Shown here piece after piece: positions 21,701 to 31,899 of a stretch of DNA of 64,000 nt. This DNA is from Chrysophaeum taylorii. Its lineage: Eukaryota > Sar > Pelagophyceae > Pelagomonadales > Pelagomonadaceae. The notes below the pieces were generated by a model. The model was not told the DNA's origin and ran no database searches. It saw only the letters and a list, made by a program, of their open reading frames with translations. The stretch is from positions 1 through 64,000 of the forward strand of contig JAQMWT010000455.1 in the NCBI GenBank assembly GCA_029834535.1, read 5' to 3'. How positions within the stretch are numbered: position 1 is the stretch's first letter; every line of letters starts with the position of its first letter. The position numbers and the translations under genes were made by a program.

Positions 21701-22949
21701 CGAACCGGGTCCGGGCGGAGACCCCATCCGCAACCCGAACGTCCTGCCCACCGGCAAAAACATGCACGCCTTGGATCCCCAGTCGATCCCCACAGCAGCT
21801 GCCGTCGATTGCGCGGGCCGCGTCGTCGACAAGCTTCTCGACCGCCTCAAGGCCGACGACAAAAACGGAGAATACCCCGAGTCGGTCGCGTTTACTCTGT
21901 GGGGTACCGACAACATCAAAACCTACGGCGAGTCGCTGGCCCAGGTGATGGAGTTGGTGGGGGTCCGGCCGCTCCCCGACGCCCTCGGCCGCGTCAACAA
22001 GCTCCAGCTCGTGCCGTTGGAGGAATTAGGCCGCCCGAGAATCGACGTCGTCGTCTCTTGTTCCGGAGTTTTCCGCGACCTCTTCATCAACCAAATGAAC
22101 CTCCTGGATCGCGCCATCAAGCTGGCCGCGGAAGCCGACGAACCGTTATCCCAGAACTTCGTCCGCAAGCACGCGCTCGAACAGGCCGAGGCGAACGGGA
22201 TAACGCTCCGCGAGGCCGCGACGCGCGTCTTCTCGAACGCGGCCGGTTCGTATTCGGCGAACGTCGGGCTCGCCATCGAGAACGGCGGCTGGGAGTCCGA
22301 GCAGCAACTCCAAGATCAGTTCGTTGGTCGCAAGGGATTTGCCTTCAATTCGGACAAGCCCGGCGAGATCAACCAACAAACGGAGTTGTTCAAAGCCGCG
22401 TTGGCGACCGTCGACGTCACTTTCCAAAATCTCGACTCGTCCGAAATTTCGCTCTCCGACGTCTCTCATTACTACGATTCTGACCCCACCAAGGTCGTCC
22501 AGGGTCTTCGGAAGGACGGAAAGAAACCCTCGGCGATGATGGCCGACACCACCACCGCGAACGCCCAGGTCAGAACTCTCGCCGAGACCGTCCGCCTCGA
22601 CGCTCGCACCAAACTCCTCAACCCCAAATTCTACGAAGGCATGCTCAGCAGTGGATACGAGGGCGCGCGCGAGATCACGAAGCGCCTCCGCAACACGATG
22701 GGCTGGTCGGCGACCTCGGGCGAAGTCGACAACTTTGTCTACGAGGACGCGAACGACACCTTCATCAAAGACCCCGAAATGCAAAAACGCCTCCTCGAAA
22801 CCAACCCGAACGCCTTCCGCGACATGGTGACCACCTTCCTCGAAGCCAACGGCCGCGGCTACTGGGACACCGACGAAGACAACATCCAGCGTCTACAAGA
22901 TCTCTACCAGGAAGTCGAAGACCGAATCGAAGGGATAATAACAACCTAG
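18798..22949 (+). CDS. chlH: Magnesium chelatase subunit H (protoporphyrin-binding), plastid
   Basis: Catalytic and porphyrin-binding subunit of magnesium chelatase. With subunits I and D and ATP it inserts Mg2+ into protoporphyrin IX, the first committed step to chlorophyll. It is an intact 1383-residue frame with no intron, a normal length for the family. The N-terminus [20 protein letters not shown] is signal-like, with Phe right after a small residue, as in heterokont plastid targeting (the Phe at the cleavage site). The ChlH N-terminal domain runs from about residue 67 ([15 protein letters not shown]) to 230 and is followed by the long CobN/Mg-chelatase domain. The family hallmark [20 protein letters not shown] is at about residue 650. 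The C-terminus ([20 protein letters not shown]) matches known ChlH. The DOT1-like gene begins only 43 bases after the stop. Confidence 0.97.
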   Translation: MVMLFGAAVVYGVVVSGFLLPARPSVPTTRLHAVEERPITINSGAGLFTASRPEDRRVGADVGGDARFKVVYVVLESQYQASMTAAVKAINDGRSGVTCECVGYLLEELRDPANVEAFKRDLSDANIFVGSLIFIQELADVVVEAVSVERDRMDAVVVFPSMPEVMRLNKVGSFTMASLGQSKSVISEFMKSKRKEDGSSFEEAMLKLLRTLPKVLKFLPGDKAKDAKSFMMSFQYWLGGSPENLESMLLSLATTYVPAARRDDLEVAEPVLLPDKGIWHPMAPKVFEDAKEYYDWYENVHAKAANLEATAPTVGVVLQKSHINTGDAGHYVSLVSELEARGAKVVCVYSGGLDFSGPISEYFLKVDSVINLTGFALVGGPASQDHPKAVETLTKLGVPYLCAVPLVFQSFQEWEASELGLHPVQVALQVSLPELDGAIEPIIYAGREGITGKSVPLDDRVTVLARRALNWAKLKNKANADKKIAVTIFSFPPDKGNVGTAAYLDVFGSILEVARELKRTGYTLPDSVNSMTAEDLMDSVLTDKEARYDSPTLNVLYKMSVDEYYELTPYAQELEENWGPAPGHLNSDGANLIVYGVKLGNVFVGVQPSFGYEGDPMRLLFSKSASPHHGFAAYYTYLEKIFEADAVLHFGTHGSLEFMPGKQVGMSGACYPDRLAGCVPNLYYYAANNPSEATIAKRRSYAATISYLTPPAENAGLYKGLKELSELVSSYQGLRENEGRGPSIVNSIVAAAISCNLDKDIDLTKDDAGAVVDAATMTLDDRDAVVGRVYRKLMEIESRLLPMGLHTVGVPPTAEEAVATLVSIAEIDRPEDDVVGLPRILAASANRQLEEVYKNADAGVLEDVELLQQMTTTTRDAVRALVDASTGSDGRIKRVEPMAKLMASAALFGGGLGLTPYRQTIKKSSVFSKAAEDPALTPLFEYLEFCLKQVVADNELGALVSALDGAYVEPGPGGDPIRNPNVLPTGKNMHALDPQSIPTAAAVDCAGRVVDKLLDRLKADDKNGEYPESVAFTLWGTDNIKTYGESLAQVMELVGVRPLPDALGRVNKLQLVPLEELGRPRIDVVVSCSGVFRDLFINQMNLLDRAIKLAAEADEPLSQNFVRKHALEQAEANGITLREAATRVFSNAAGSYSANVGLAIENGGWESEQQLQDQFVGRKGFAFNSDKPGEINQQTELFKAALATVDVTFQNLDSSEISLSDVSHYYDSDPTKVVQGLRKDGKKPSAMMADTTTANAQVRTLAETVRLDARTKLLNPKFYEGMLSSGYEGAREITKRLRNTMGWSATSGEVDNFVYEDANDTFIKDPEMQKRLLETNPNAFRDMVTTFLEANGRGYWDTDEDNIQRLQDLYQEVEDRIEGIITT

Positions 22950-22992
22950 TATAATATACAACACGCCTAAGAAGTAAGGGTTTAGGAGAGGG

Positions 22993-23742
22993 ATGCGTCC
23001 TCCTCCACCTGCTCTGGTGGTCAAGGCGATGGCGCGCGTAGAGCTCTCGGACGACGAAGATCTCGTCGGCCCCGAGGGCGCGAAGCGCCAGGCGGTGTAC
23101 GAGTCCATATTCGGAGCCTTCCCCACCCACCACGGCAAATCCGTGTCCCGAAAGGCGCGCGACGAACAGGGTTTGTCCGCGAGCGCTCTAGTCTACGGCG
23201 AAATCGCCTACCCCTCCTTCTTCGCGACGCTGGAGAAAATCAGGACCAAGTACGGCGTCGACAAGGGCGTCATGCAGCGCCCGGGTGTCGACATCTTCTA
23301 CGACCTCGGCTCGGGAGCCGGGAAACCGCCCATCGCGGCGGCGACCGCTTTCCCGTTTAAAAAGTGCGTCGGCATAGAGTACCTCGGTCCCCTCGTCGAC
23401 GCCTCGAAGGACGCTCAACGCGAGTACGAAGCGCGGAGCGACGACCTCAGGAAGCTCCTCGACTCCACACCCGCGCGCGTCGAATTTGTCGAAGGCGACG
23501 TCGCCTCGCTCGACTGGTCGGACGCGACAGTCTGCTTTGCCAACTCCACCTGCTTCGACGACGACCTCATGGACGCCATCGCTACGGCGGCCCGTTCCCT
23601 CCCGGACAACGCCTTCTTCATCACCCTCACCAAAAAACTCCCTTCCCCGAGCTTCGCCGTCGTCGACTCGGAAGTTTACCAGATGAGCTGGGGGGGTGCG
23701 ACCGTCTTCATCCACCAAAAACTCCACGACGACCACCATTAA
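22993..23742 (+). CDS. DOT1-like SAM-dependent methyltransferase
   Basis: Single frame of 249 residues from an ATG; a second ATG at 23029 (MARVELSDDED) is also possible. The order of motifs fits the DOT1 fold: YGEIAYPSF before the SAM site, then FYDLGSGAGKPPIAAA (SAM-binding motif I), KKCVGIEYLGPLVDAS (motif II, acidic residue for the ribose), FVEGDV (motif III) and FANSTCFDDDLM (the catalytic-loop Asn-Ser-Thr segment equivalent to the VNNF region). DOT1 enzymes methylate histone H3 Lys79. Small DOT1-domain proteins without the long extensions are common in protists and may have other targets, so the substrate is inferred. Tightly packed between chlH (43 bases upstream) and the small ORF (18 bases downstream, convergent). 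Confidence 0.82.
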   Translation: MRPPPPALVVKAMARVELSDDEDLVGPEGAKRQAVYESIFGAFPTHHGKSVSRKARDEQGLSASALVYGEIAYPSFFATLEKIRTKYGVDKGVMQRPGVDIFYDLGSGAGKPPIAAATAFPFKKCVGIEYLGPLVDASKDAQREYEARSDDLRKLLDSTPARVEFVEGDVASLDWSDATVCFANSTCFDDDLMDAIATAARSLPDNAFFITLTKKLPSPSFAVVDSEVYQMSWGGATVFIHQKLHDDHH

Positions 23743-23760
23743 TTTTATTTTTATTTTTAT

Positions 23761-23997
23761 TTATTCGGGCGAGTCGAAGGTGAAGTCAGCTTTTTTGCTC
23801 CTCTTTATTTTTTCCTCCTCCGGGCTCTCCCAAGCGTACAAAAACACGGCCGCGAGCGCCAGAATCGGCGAGAAGGCAAAGCACAGCTTCAACGCCACCA
23901 GCACGTACTGCGCGCTCGCTGGCCACGTCGCAGAATCGCTCCAATCGAACTCGCTCCCGCCGGCGGCTCTCCCGAGAAGCATCATCATCACCCACAT
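23761..23997 (-). CDS. Small single-pass membrane protein, unknown
   Basis: 78-residue frame from an ATG. A polar, acidic N-terminal third (SEFDWSDSATWPAS) is followed by one clear membrane helix (YVLVALKLCFAFSPILALAA, about residues 31-50) and a charged tail (ESPEEEKIKRSKKADFTF). The helix-then-charged-tail layout suggests a small subunit of a membrane complex. No family recognised. It is convergent with the DOT1-like gene, with only 18 bases between stops. A CT-rich tract lies just upstream. Could be spurious, but the clean helix argues for a gene. Confidence 0.5.
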   Translation of the reverse strand: MWVMMMLLGRAAGGSEFDWSDSATWPASAQYVLVALKLCFAFSPILALAAVFLYAWESPEEEKIKRSKKADFTFDSPE

Positions 23998-24020
23998 CGC
24001 TCCTTTTTAACTCCTTCCTT

Positions 24021-24045
24021 ACCCTCTCTCTCTCTCTCTCTCAGT
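24021..24045. repeat. (CT)n microsatellite
   Basis: Run of CT dinucleotides in the presumed 5' leader of the small membrane-protein gene, purine-rich on its coding strand. Confidence 0.85.
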
Positions 24046-24144
24046 CATGGCACCAGGGCTTTCCGGTTGAAAAGAAAAAAAAAAAAAAAGTTAGTAGAAG
24101 AATGCTTGCTTTTGCTGCTGACTCGGTTGCAGCATACCGGTCTG

Positions 24145-24333
24145 GCGCAGACGACCACTCTCGCGTTCGTCCTCGAGCGTCGCGTCCTCGTCGCCGCCGT
24201 GCGCTTCTTCTAAACGTTTGTCGCGCCTTGCGACGTGGCGCAGACGATCTCAGCTGACCTCGCGTTCGTCGTCCTCGAGCGCGCGCATCGCGCGTCCTCG
24301 TCGCCTACGTGCGCATCTTCTAAACGTTTGTCA
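24145..24333. repeat. Tandem duplication of about 90 bases
   Basis: GCGCAGACGA...CTCGCGTTCGTCCTCGAG...TTCTAAACGTTTGTCGCGCC (24145-24228) is repeated with small changes at 24238-24333, including the shared string CTTCTAAACGTTTGTC. No coding role is apparent. Confidence 0.7.
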
Positions 24334-24879
24334 CGCCGCCGCTCTGCACAATTGTTGCAATACGCTTGGCCTCGCGTCCTTGACGCTCAAGCAGCATCGC
24401 CGCATCCGCGTCGCCGGCGGTAACAGGTTCACGACGAGCGACCCGCAATCGCCCAACTCTTGTCGCGACGGACCGCGCGTTCTTCGCGCTCGAAAAAGCG
24501 ATCGTCTCGAACACGCCACAAGCGCTTCCACGCATCAACAGCGCGCTTGTGCACTTTCTCTTCGCCATTCCACTCCTGGGCGAGGACACTCGAGTACCAG
24601 TTCCTTTTCAAAGGAATTTATTTACTTGCGCCTCTTTCGTTTTCCCGCACGACGATCTCTCGCCGAGCGCCGGACAGTTTTTTGTCTCGTCATCCCGGAC
24701 CGCGCGGCGGTCCGCCGTCGCTCTCCACGAAGGGGCGAGCGGTTTACCGCGAGAAAAACCAAAGGAAGACGTCCTAAACACAGTCTTGCGTCCTGTGACA
24801 ACTGGAACGTGGCGTTACTCTAGCTGTGACAACTGGAATGGGGCGTTAGACTAGCGATAAGGGAATGACGTAGGGATAC
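24334..24879. other. Intergenic stretch with a 31-base tandem repeat
   Basis: No gene supported. Two adjacent copies of CTGTGACAACTGGAA(C/T)G(T/G)GGCGTTA lie at about 24794-24854. Confidence 0.5.
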
Positions 24880-26660
24880 TAGATACGTCGTGGTGCAGGG
24901 GTAAGTGTCATAGCTTCCTCACACAGGTGCTGGAAAAGAAAGAAAAGGAAAAAGGGGGAAGTAGTGAGGCCGTCACACACACAGGTGCTGGAAAAGAAAA
25001 AGGAAGAAAAGGAAAAAGGGGTAAGTGAGACGCGCACAGAGGAGAAGACGTCAATAGAGGCATTGTGGCAGAAAGAAACAGGAGAGATCAGGGCGAAGTC
25101 ACGAGGTGAGGTAACGAGCACGAACCCGGAGGAAGGAAGGAGCTTCCGTACGGCGGGTGAAAATATCGCCAAGGGTGTCAAGACGAGTAATGTGTTGGAG
25201 ATCAATGATGTGGTTGCGATGATATTCGGCGGTGCTGTAAAAGCGAATGTCAAGATGCCGGGTGCGCCGTGTGAGACATTGGAGACGGACTTGGGTGACG
25301 GTAGTGCTATTATCGACATACATTGGGACCGTGTGACGAGGGAGATCAAAGTCATCAAAAAAGTTTGAGAAGCCAAGAGAGCTCAGCAGTAGCGGCGTAA
25401 AGAGCGAGCAATTCAGCTTCAAAAGAAGAGCGAGCAAGTAGGTACTGCGACCGGGAGCAGTAGGCGATCATAGAGCCAGCAAGGAGAAAACAGAAACCAG
25501 TTGTGGAGTGGCGGTCATCAGGGTCGTCGGCCCAGCTAGAGTCGGAATAACCACAGAGACGAAGGGTAGAATCGCGACCAAGAATAAGGGCAAGATCCTG
25601 AGAACCGTTGAGATAACGCAGAGTGTGGGATAAAGCGTGCCAGTGGGGTTTACCAGGATTGTGGGAAAAACGCGCACACTGATTGACGGACCAAGTGATA
25701 TCAGGGCGAGTCATGATGGAGATAAATAGGACACAGCCAACAATACGACGAAAAGGGATGCGCGCCATGAAGATGTGATCTGGAGAACCAGGAGCAGGAC
25801 AATCAGCCGCAGAAAGATGAAGACCTTTGGGAGCGGGAGTCAGTTCAGGTTTACTGTTGATGAAGCGATGTTCGGTAAGGATTTCACGGATAGCATGGGG
25901 TTGGTCAAGAGTGAGGGTTCTCCGAGGGCGATCACGCGTAATGCGAAGATCAACGTAATAACTGGTCAGATCAAGCTCGTTAACATCAGTGAAGGTTCGG
26001 AAACGGAGGAAGAAGGCTGGGTAATGACCTAGGCAAGGACGAGGGTGCGCCACAAGAAGATCATCAACGACAAGAACGAGACGTAGGACAACGGTAGAAT
26101 TAAGCACGAGCTTGTAACGGCAAGTGTCACCAGATCCGCGGACGAAGCCACAGTCATTGACGCGAAAGCGTGCCAAATAAAGCCACCAATTACGACAAGC
26201 TTGTTTGCAAGCATACCAACGGAGCGTGTGAGTGATTTTGAAACCATCGGTGGGTTGGCGAGGAGCATAACCTTCGGGTGGCCAGACATAAATGTCTCCG
26301 TCAATGGGTGCTTGGATAAAAGCGGAGCTGACATCCAACTTATGCAAATCCCAGTCGTGAACAGCAACGCCAGACAGGGGGTTGTATGAAAGCAGAGATG
26401 AAATCTACAGGACGGTACGTGTCGTGGTAAGCAATGCCGTGAACCTGGGTGTAACCGCGGACAACGAGATGAGCAGTGTACGATTTGAAGCGGCCAGATT
26501 CATACTTCGTGCGGTGGACCCACTTTAGAGTGCAGATGTTGCCAGAAAAATGAGAAGGAACGCGAACAACATCCAAGCAACCGAGCTGACCGAGGGAATG
26601 ATATTCTTTGGCAATGGCTTGTAACCGACGTGCAGGATTTGGAGAGGGGAAGGAAGACAT
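24880..26660 (-). mobile_element. Ty1/copia retrotransposon fossil (reverse transcriptase and RNase H)
   Basis: Minus-strand remnant of a copia-type pol gene. The upstream piece carries the conserved approach to the reverse transcriptase (WVHRTKYESGRFKSYTAHLV region), then the RT segment beginning LDVSSAFIQAPIDGDIYV with the catalytic VDDLLV, then the copia connection and RNase H (GYSDSSWADDPDDRHSTTGF and FEAELLALYAATAE regions). Integrase and gag are not seen and no flanking LTRs could be paired. Direct repeats of an AGGTGCTGGAAAAGAAA block lie at 24925-25020, downstream of pol. The element is broken, with a few breaks, and is old. Confidence 0.85.
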
Positions 26661-27540
26661 AAGGAACTAACAAACGAAAGCTAGAGTAATTAACGTACAG
26701 GGAATGACAAGATGACACAGAATCGAAGGGAATGACAAGATGACACAAAATGGGCAGTGCGTGGTAAAACGCCAGTATTGTGGGTTTGAGTTGGTTCTCC
26801 ATTTGTTTCTGACTAATGTGCGCTTTTTTTGTCGACTTCGCGCGGTCGGCGGCTCCGTTTGGCTCGACTTTGTTTTGCATGCTTTTCGTTTTGCATGCTT
26901 GTTGTTTTGTCGGCTCGGGTTGGCTCGACTTTGTTGTGCACGTTTTGTTATTTTCTCTCTTTGGTTCGGCGGAGTTCATGAGCTCGTAGAATGGTCGGTT
27001 CACGTGATGGGGTGATCAGTCCCAGTGAAACCGGCGCATCATTAAATCCCATAGAAGCTTTCACACTGAGAACGAGGAACAGAGCTCCTGCTAATTAAGC
27101 AAAAGACTCTGGACCTTACGGCACGCACCTGGAGGATTTCTCCTTGTCAGAATAGAAAGAACGAATGCGGAAGGGGGGAGGGGGTAAGCATGAGGGAAAG
27201 ACGTATTAATTCGGAGAGAAAACCCTGATGACAATGGAGTGTAAGAGAAGGTGCGAAGAGCTCCAGAGCGTCGTACATATTATGACTCAACTCTCTGGAG
27301 AGACCTATAATCAAAATTAGTTGTATTTTGTCAGATCGTTGGCAATACATCGTCAACCTGCGCATCAAATTGATGCGACTTGAGTCTGGTTTACCCGGCG
27401 AAACGCCTTGAAGCAAAGACGACTCTCGCCGCTACATTGTATCAACAACCAAAAAAAAAAAAAAAAATCTGCATGACGACGTTGGTGTGATAGTCGTGAC
27501 AATTTTAAGGTGAATTTTTAATTATTACCAGACATTTGTG
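26661..27540. other. Intergenic stretch
   Basis: No gene supported. A short direct repeat GAATGACAAGATGACACA lies at about 26701-26718 and 26730-26747. A G/T-rich stretch with repeated TTTTGCATGCTT and GGCTCGACTTTGTT lies at 26865-26940, and a poly-A run at 27451-27467. Base composition falls to AT-richer from here to about 29300. Confidence 0.4.
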
Positions 27541-27569
27541 GTTCGAAATTTTTGGCAATCAATCCAGCA

Positions 27570-27930
27570 GAGTACTTTTAATGGGACATCTCACAAAGGG
27601 TGCTTGTTACAAGAAGGTCTTCGTCGCAAACTTGCGATTTCGAAGCCTTTCACCAAGCTGACCCCTCGTCCCACACGAATCTCTTTTACAGCACAAATCC
27701 AGTGGCCTCTTTTTAATATCTGTATGTTGATAGTGCTGGCATGCTGCCACTCTTGGCACACAACATCGCGAATAGCCGCAAGTGGCTCATACAACTCGCC
27801 TACACTGGTATCACCAGCACTGTGCTTCACCAAGAATTCCGTCGTCGAGACTGGCTCGAGAATTGGACTCTCGTTAATCAGGCAACCAGCACGAAAAATA
27901 TCCTCCAAGACTCGACGTGTTTTCCCCGAT
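27570..27930 (-). other. Unrecognised open frame, possible exon
   Basis: The minus strand has an open stretch of about 115 codons with balanced, protein-like composition (EPVSTTEFLVKHSAGDTS and WQHASTINIQILKRGHW), but no ATG in frame at its start. It may be an exon of a larger gene or a relic. No family recognised. Confidence 0.3.
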
Positions 27931-28135
27931 GCAGTCTATGAATCGCAACTAGAGTTTGCGTCGCGCGGCGACCGAACCGAGCACGCTGGCCACGCTTTCA
28001 CTCGCGCTGGCCGCATCTCTAAGCCTCCGTCATGGCTTGTTACCTGTCCATGTCGCAGCCTTGAGCCGTGAGCCCCACGCCGCTCTCAAGAACCTCTCCT
28101 AGTTGCCCCCCCCCCCCTTCCCGGCTCCCAGCGGG

Positions 28136-28664
28136 CTACGAGATCATACGCCGTGCGAAAACAAAAAAGCAGATTCCCGATTTAATATACCAGGCACGGA
28201 CGTCCCGCGAGTTAATTATAATGGGCTGGCAGACGCGGACACGCGCGGATGCGGGCATTAAAGTGCCCACGAGCTTCCCTAGAAGGAGCAGCCTCAGAGT
28301 TACGTGACCATTGAGAATCAGTTCTTGTGAAACAATCTCGCCGTCGCCGTAGATTTCTGGCCCAGACATGGTGGAACATCTTTCCGCACCTTTCTTAAAA
28401 AGCTGTAGAAGAAGATTTGCCACTCGATATGCGATCAACACCGAGAGTCGAACCAAAATCTGCAACCTTAACTCCTGGACGTGAACGTGGGCCGCCGTTG
28501 GAAGAACTGCATTCAACATTTGGCTCCTTGCCTACGCAACAAAGAAAAAAGATCATGAGTTTTGTGTGACAGCTGACCTGAAATATGCCCCTGACAAATA
28601 AATACCATTGTCCCAGCAGGCAAGTCTGCCCTTGAACCGGCGCTCTAAAAACGGGTTTGTCTAC
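28136..28664 (-). CDS. Possible spliced gene end (two exons), unknown
   Basis: An open minus-strand exon at 28578-28664 (29 codons) is bounded by a pyrimidine-rich acceptor (TTTTTCAG) and a GT donor. It joins in phase 0 to a second exon at 28136-28531 across a 46-nt GT-AG intron (28532-28577). The joined frame stays open to a stop at 28136-28138. Intron size and splice sites match the verified introns of the SFT2-like gene, which lends support. The encoded tail has Leu-rich stretches (HVQELRLQILVRLSVLIAYR) but no known domain. Upstream exons were not found, so this is only a candidate. Confidence 0.3.
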
Positions 28665-28847
28665 CTGAAAAACAAAGCATGGTCTAAGGGGCTTCTTCTT
28701 AGCCCGTCTTAGATATGACTTTTACGGTGCACGCAGTCCGACGACGACGACGACGACAAAAATGTATGTAAAGCTTCGTCAATCGACATACGTGGGTATA
28801 CTTCCCTCGAGATAGGTAATTAGTAGCCAAAGCGGAAATCATTGACT

Positions 28848-28848
28848 C

Positions 28849-28883
<35 letters not shown>
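28848..28883. repeat. (ATT)n microsatellite
   Basis: About eleven ATT triplets in a row in a non-coding, AT-richer stretch. Confidence 0.9.
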
Positions 28884-28886
<3 letters not shown>

Positions 28887-29560
28887 AAAAGACAATCCTG
28901 ATGAGGGCAAGAGAGTCTTTTTTCCAGGCTCATTAGAGAAAGGCCCGTATGGACTTTAAGGATCCTCGCCCGCCTTGCTCTCTAGGCCTTCGAACAAGTT
29001 CTTTTCCACCCTTGACTTCTCCTGCAACGATGCGACCCTATTTCCGCATCACAAACACGGTGACATGGATGAGTGGAGTGGTATCACCGTCACGTACGAT
29101 CCCTGGTCGTCATCCGAGAAAAAAACGAACGAACAATAGGGAAAATGGGACAGCGGTCTTCTCTGCATGTCGACAGTGAAAAAGCGTCGCGAGCACGGCG
29201 CGTGGAATTATGTGTTGTTTTTTAACTTCAAAGTTTTTTTTTTTTTTTTCTGCGTGTAGAAAGTTCAACTACTGCTACGGCGAGTGCTCTCGAATAATAT
29301 CGGCTTTTTTCGCAAGGAAAAAAGGCACCTCGTCCACGGGCTCCCCCGTATAGTGCACGTGCGTTCCTCCGTTCCCGCGATGCCGCTTCGATCGACCCAA
29401 TCATCTACATTAATTTAGTGATGTCCTCGGTCCGTTCTGTACGTGGCGTCCTTGAAGAAGAAGAAGACCATGTCATGGCGACAATGCGAGAAACTCGGGA
29501 GCCGTGCCTTTTCAAAAGAGTCGGATGATGTGCTTGCTGGACGTCGCTACGACCCACGAC
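28884..29560. other. Intergenic stretch
   Basis: No gene supported; contains a T-rich tract at about 29216-29248. The end may belong to the transposase remnant that follows. Confidence 0.4.
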
Positions 29561-30500
29561 GTGGCGCTGATAGTGTCTCAGTCCGCGTGTGCAGATGATG
29601 TGGCGCTTGTATTATTTGCCAGATTACGGGAGTCTACGCGCGCGTGACCATCAAGCCTGGGCAAAGTCGAAATTCGATATGTTTTACCTTTTGCCAGGAG
29701 TTCTCTACGACGAGCACGCCGCCGTAAACTGTAGTTGGTGGAGGAGCACTGCGAGGGCATCCATGGCTTGCGGGCCGAGCTCGTCGACGCAGGCATTATG
29801 GGCGAGGGCGGAACCATTACCAACCCCCGCCGCATCCTGAATCTCGACGAGATGCCCTAGTTCGTTGACTTGCCTCTGGAAAGGGCACCGCCAAGATGAA
29901 GTCCGCGGCCGGCGTCGGCGACATTTGCGTTGCGGTAGCCACCATTATCCGCGAGTACAATACTGTCATGATGTGCTGGGGCCTCGACGGCCCCCAGTTC
30001 ATTCATCATTGCGCGCCCAGACCGTCGCACCCTCGTCCCCAACAACAACGATCTCGCCGTATTTTTCGAGAGCAAGATCTGGAAGGAAGAATTCAAGTTC
30101 AGCTCGCACGCCTTATCCTGTCGAACGCAGAGTGGGGCATCCGAATGAGAAGGCTGCTGGTCGATGAGCTCACGCAGCGCGAGGTAGTCCCTCGACCCGT
30201 CGTTGCGCTCTCGAACAACCGCGCCAGCCGCATAGACCCCGAGGTCGTCAAGTGGTGCCTGGGCCGTGGTATCCGCCTCTTCTTTGAGCCATCCAACACG
30301 TCGGGCTTCCTCCAGAAGACCCTTGACCAGTACAACAACAAAAAGTTCCTCGAGGCAAATATCAAGGCGAAAATCGTCCAAGAGAAGGGCGTCGGCGCCC
30401 ACCACCTGCGGGAAGAAGGAGGAGGCGACGAGGAATCTCCGGTGGCCATCCATCCCGGCGGTGCAATGGTACCGCGATAACAAATCGAAGAAAGGTAGTC
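29561..30500 (+). pseudogene. DDE_1 (pogo/Tc1-mariner superfamily) transposase remnant
   Basis: Plus-strand coding relic of a cut-and-paste transposase with the DDE_1 core. The first catalytic Asp lies in RRILNLDEMP (about 29830-29856), the usual N.DE motif, followed by a stop. A later frame (29896-30480) contains IREYNTVMMCWGLDGPQFIH and then ALSNNRASRIDPEVVKWCL with RLFFEPSNTSGFLQ and LDQYN (about 30205-30345), matching the D...S...P.HTS..LQPLDQ region that carries the second and third acidic sites. The Asp expected at the start of the second motif reads as Ser-Asn-Asn here. Several frame changes are present, so it is dead. Confidence 0.65.
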
Positions 30501-30559
30501 CCACTTCTCGAGGCGTGTGTGGTTGCATGTCGAGCGCTTGACGGGCGATCATCCTGTCC

Positions 30560-30900
30560 TGAGTGCGCGAAGGAAAAAGACGCCGATCCAGGCAAGAGGA
30601 TGCGCGGTTGGGGGGATCAAATGGGAAAATGAGTTCGACGAACGGAAGAACGTCAAGAAGCTGGATCTCGTCGAGCACCTCCCCTCCCTCCGTGTGGGCA
30701 AGCAAGCTCTACAAGAACATCGAGAAAGACACCACCAAGTACGGCTTGCTACAAAAGCTCGCCAGATCTTCGCCGGTTCCATCGGCACGCTTCCTGCCGA
30801 GAGCTTCTGCGAACGAATCATCTCGGCCGGCAACATCTTTCTGACCGAGGGTAACTCGCTGCTTGGCGACGAAGAATGTGACATGCTCGTCCTCTTGCGG
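30560..30900 (+). pseudogene. hAT transposase C-terminal fragment 1
   Basis: Pieces of the hAT dimerisation domain run through two frames: KLYKNIEKDTTKYGLLQKLA (about 30700-30765), then IGTLPAESFCERIISAGNIF (about 30780-30840) with LGDEECDMLVLLR. The second piece matches the hAT C-terminal signature of a hydrophobic run, P.S....ER.FS..G. Related to, but diverged from, the copy at 51962-54201. Confidence 0.65.
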
Positions 30901-31039
30901 TGCGGAGGAGGATGGCAGCGCCTTCGTGCGACTGTGCGCCGGCGTCCGACTCAGATGACGATGGCGACAACGAGCCCGACTGCTGGGCCGAAGCCACCAT
31001 TCCTCAGCCCGGAGAGCAGCAGCAACCTGATTAATCCGA

Positions 31040-31450
31040 GGAGGCGATGCTGATTTCAAGGTGGAGTTCGAACGCATCTTCGTGAAGCGGGTCCAGCACG
31101 CTCGCACCATCGAGTGGCTCAAGGAATTTCCTGACGACCTCTCGGATTTTTCCTCCGACGCCTCCAGAATCCCAAGCTCTTGGACATGATGTTGCTCGAC
31201 GTCGGCAAGCTCTACACGCGAAAAGAAGGCAACCTGGAGTACGGCTACCTTCGAGACATTGCACGAGTCTCGAAGGGCAATCAATATCGGCGCGCTGCCT
31301 GCCGAGAGCTTCTGCGAGCGCATGATCTCAGCTGCCAACATCGTCATGACTGAGGGCACCACCCTCCTGAGAGAGCGACGAGGAGCTGGACATGCTCGTG
31401 ACCCTGCGCATGAACAAGGAGTTTATTTATTAAGTGGGCTCGAGACAAGT
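31040..31450 (+). pseudogene. hAT transposase C-terminal fragment 2
   Basis: A second hAT C-terminal domain follows fragment 1 directly: VEFERIFVKRVQHARTIEWL (about 31060-31120), MLLDVGKLYTRKEGNLEYGY (about 31190-31245), then IGALPAESFCERMISAANIV (about 31285-31350) and LDMLVTLRMNKEF. Frame changes separate the pieces. Two C-termini in a row suggest two insertions or a local duplication. Confidence 0.65.
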
Positions 31451-31899
31451 ACGGCCACATGGACCCCCTCAAGAAGTTCGAGTTCAAGTCCGAGATCACT
31501 CATTTCCCTACAAAGGAGACGAGACGATTAACCACGACGATTAACCATTAAAAGCAAGCGAGTCCGCTCATCACAACGGTGCGTACTGCTCCGTCCCTGC
31601 ACGAGGTTGGGGCCAGAACAGAAATACGGCAAAATTAAAAAATTTTCAGCCCGAGCAGTCTTTACCTTTACTTTACGCGGCACCCGGCTTTAATGCTCGA
31701 CTTTTACTTTATACGAATTACTTTACTCAAAAGGTGCGTGGGAAGAAGTAATGCTCGTTACATTACTAAACTTATTTAGTAAATGCACAATGCTGCTGCC
31801 TATTTTACTATATTTTACTTTACCCTCGACTGATAACCCGTCGCCACTTGATTTTAATAATTTGGACGTGTTGTCCCTTGCCAAGCCGTACGAAGGCGA
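31451..31899. other. AT-rich spacer
   Basis: No gene. The stretch 31640-31850 is unusually AT-rich, with repeated TTTACTTTA and TTTTACTAT words, and may be a transposon end. Confidence 0.4.

Noticed and set aside
28394-28530. Alternative frame with VKVADFGSTLG, resembling a protein kinase DFG motif
   Set aside because: No other kinase motif (HRD, APE, Gly loop) nearby; the overlapping frame joins the neighbouring exon in phase and is longer.
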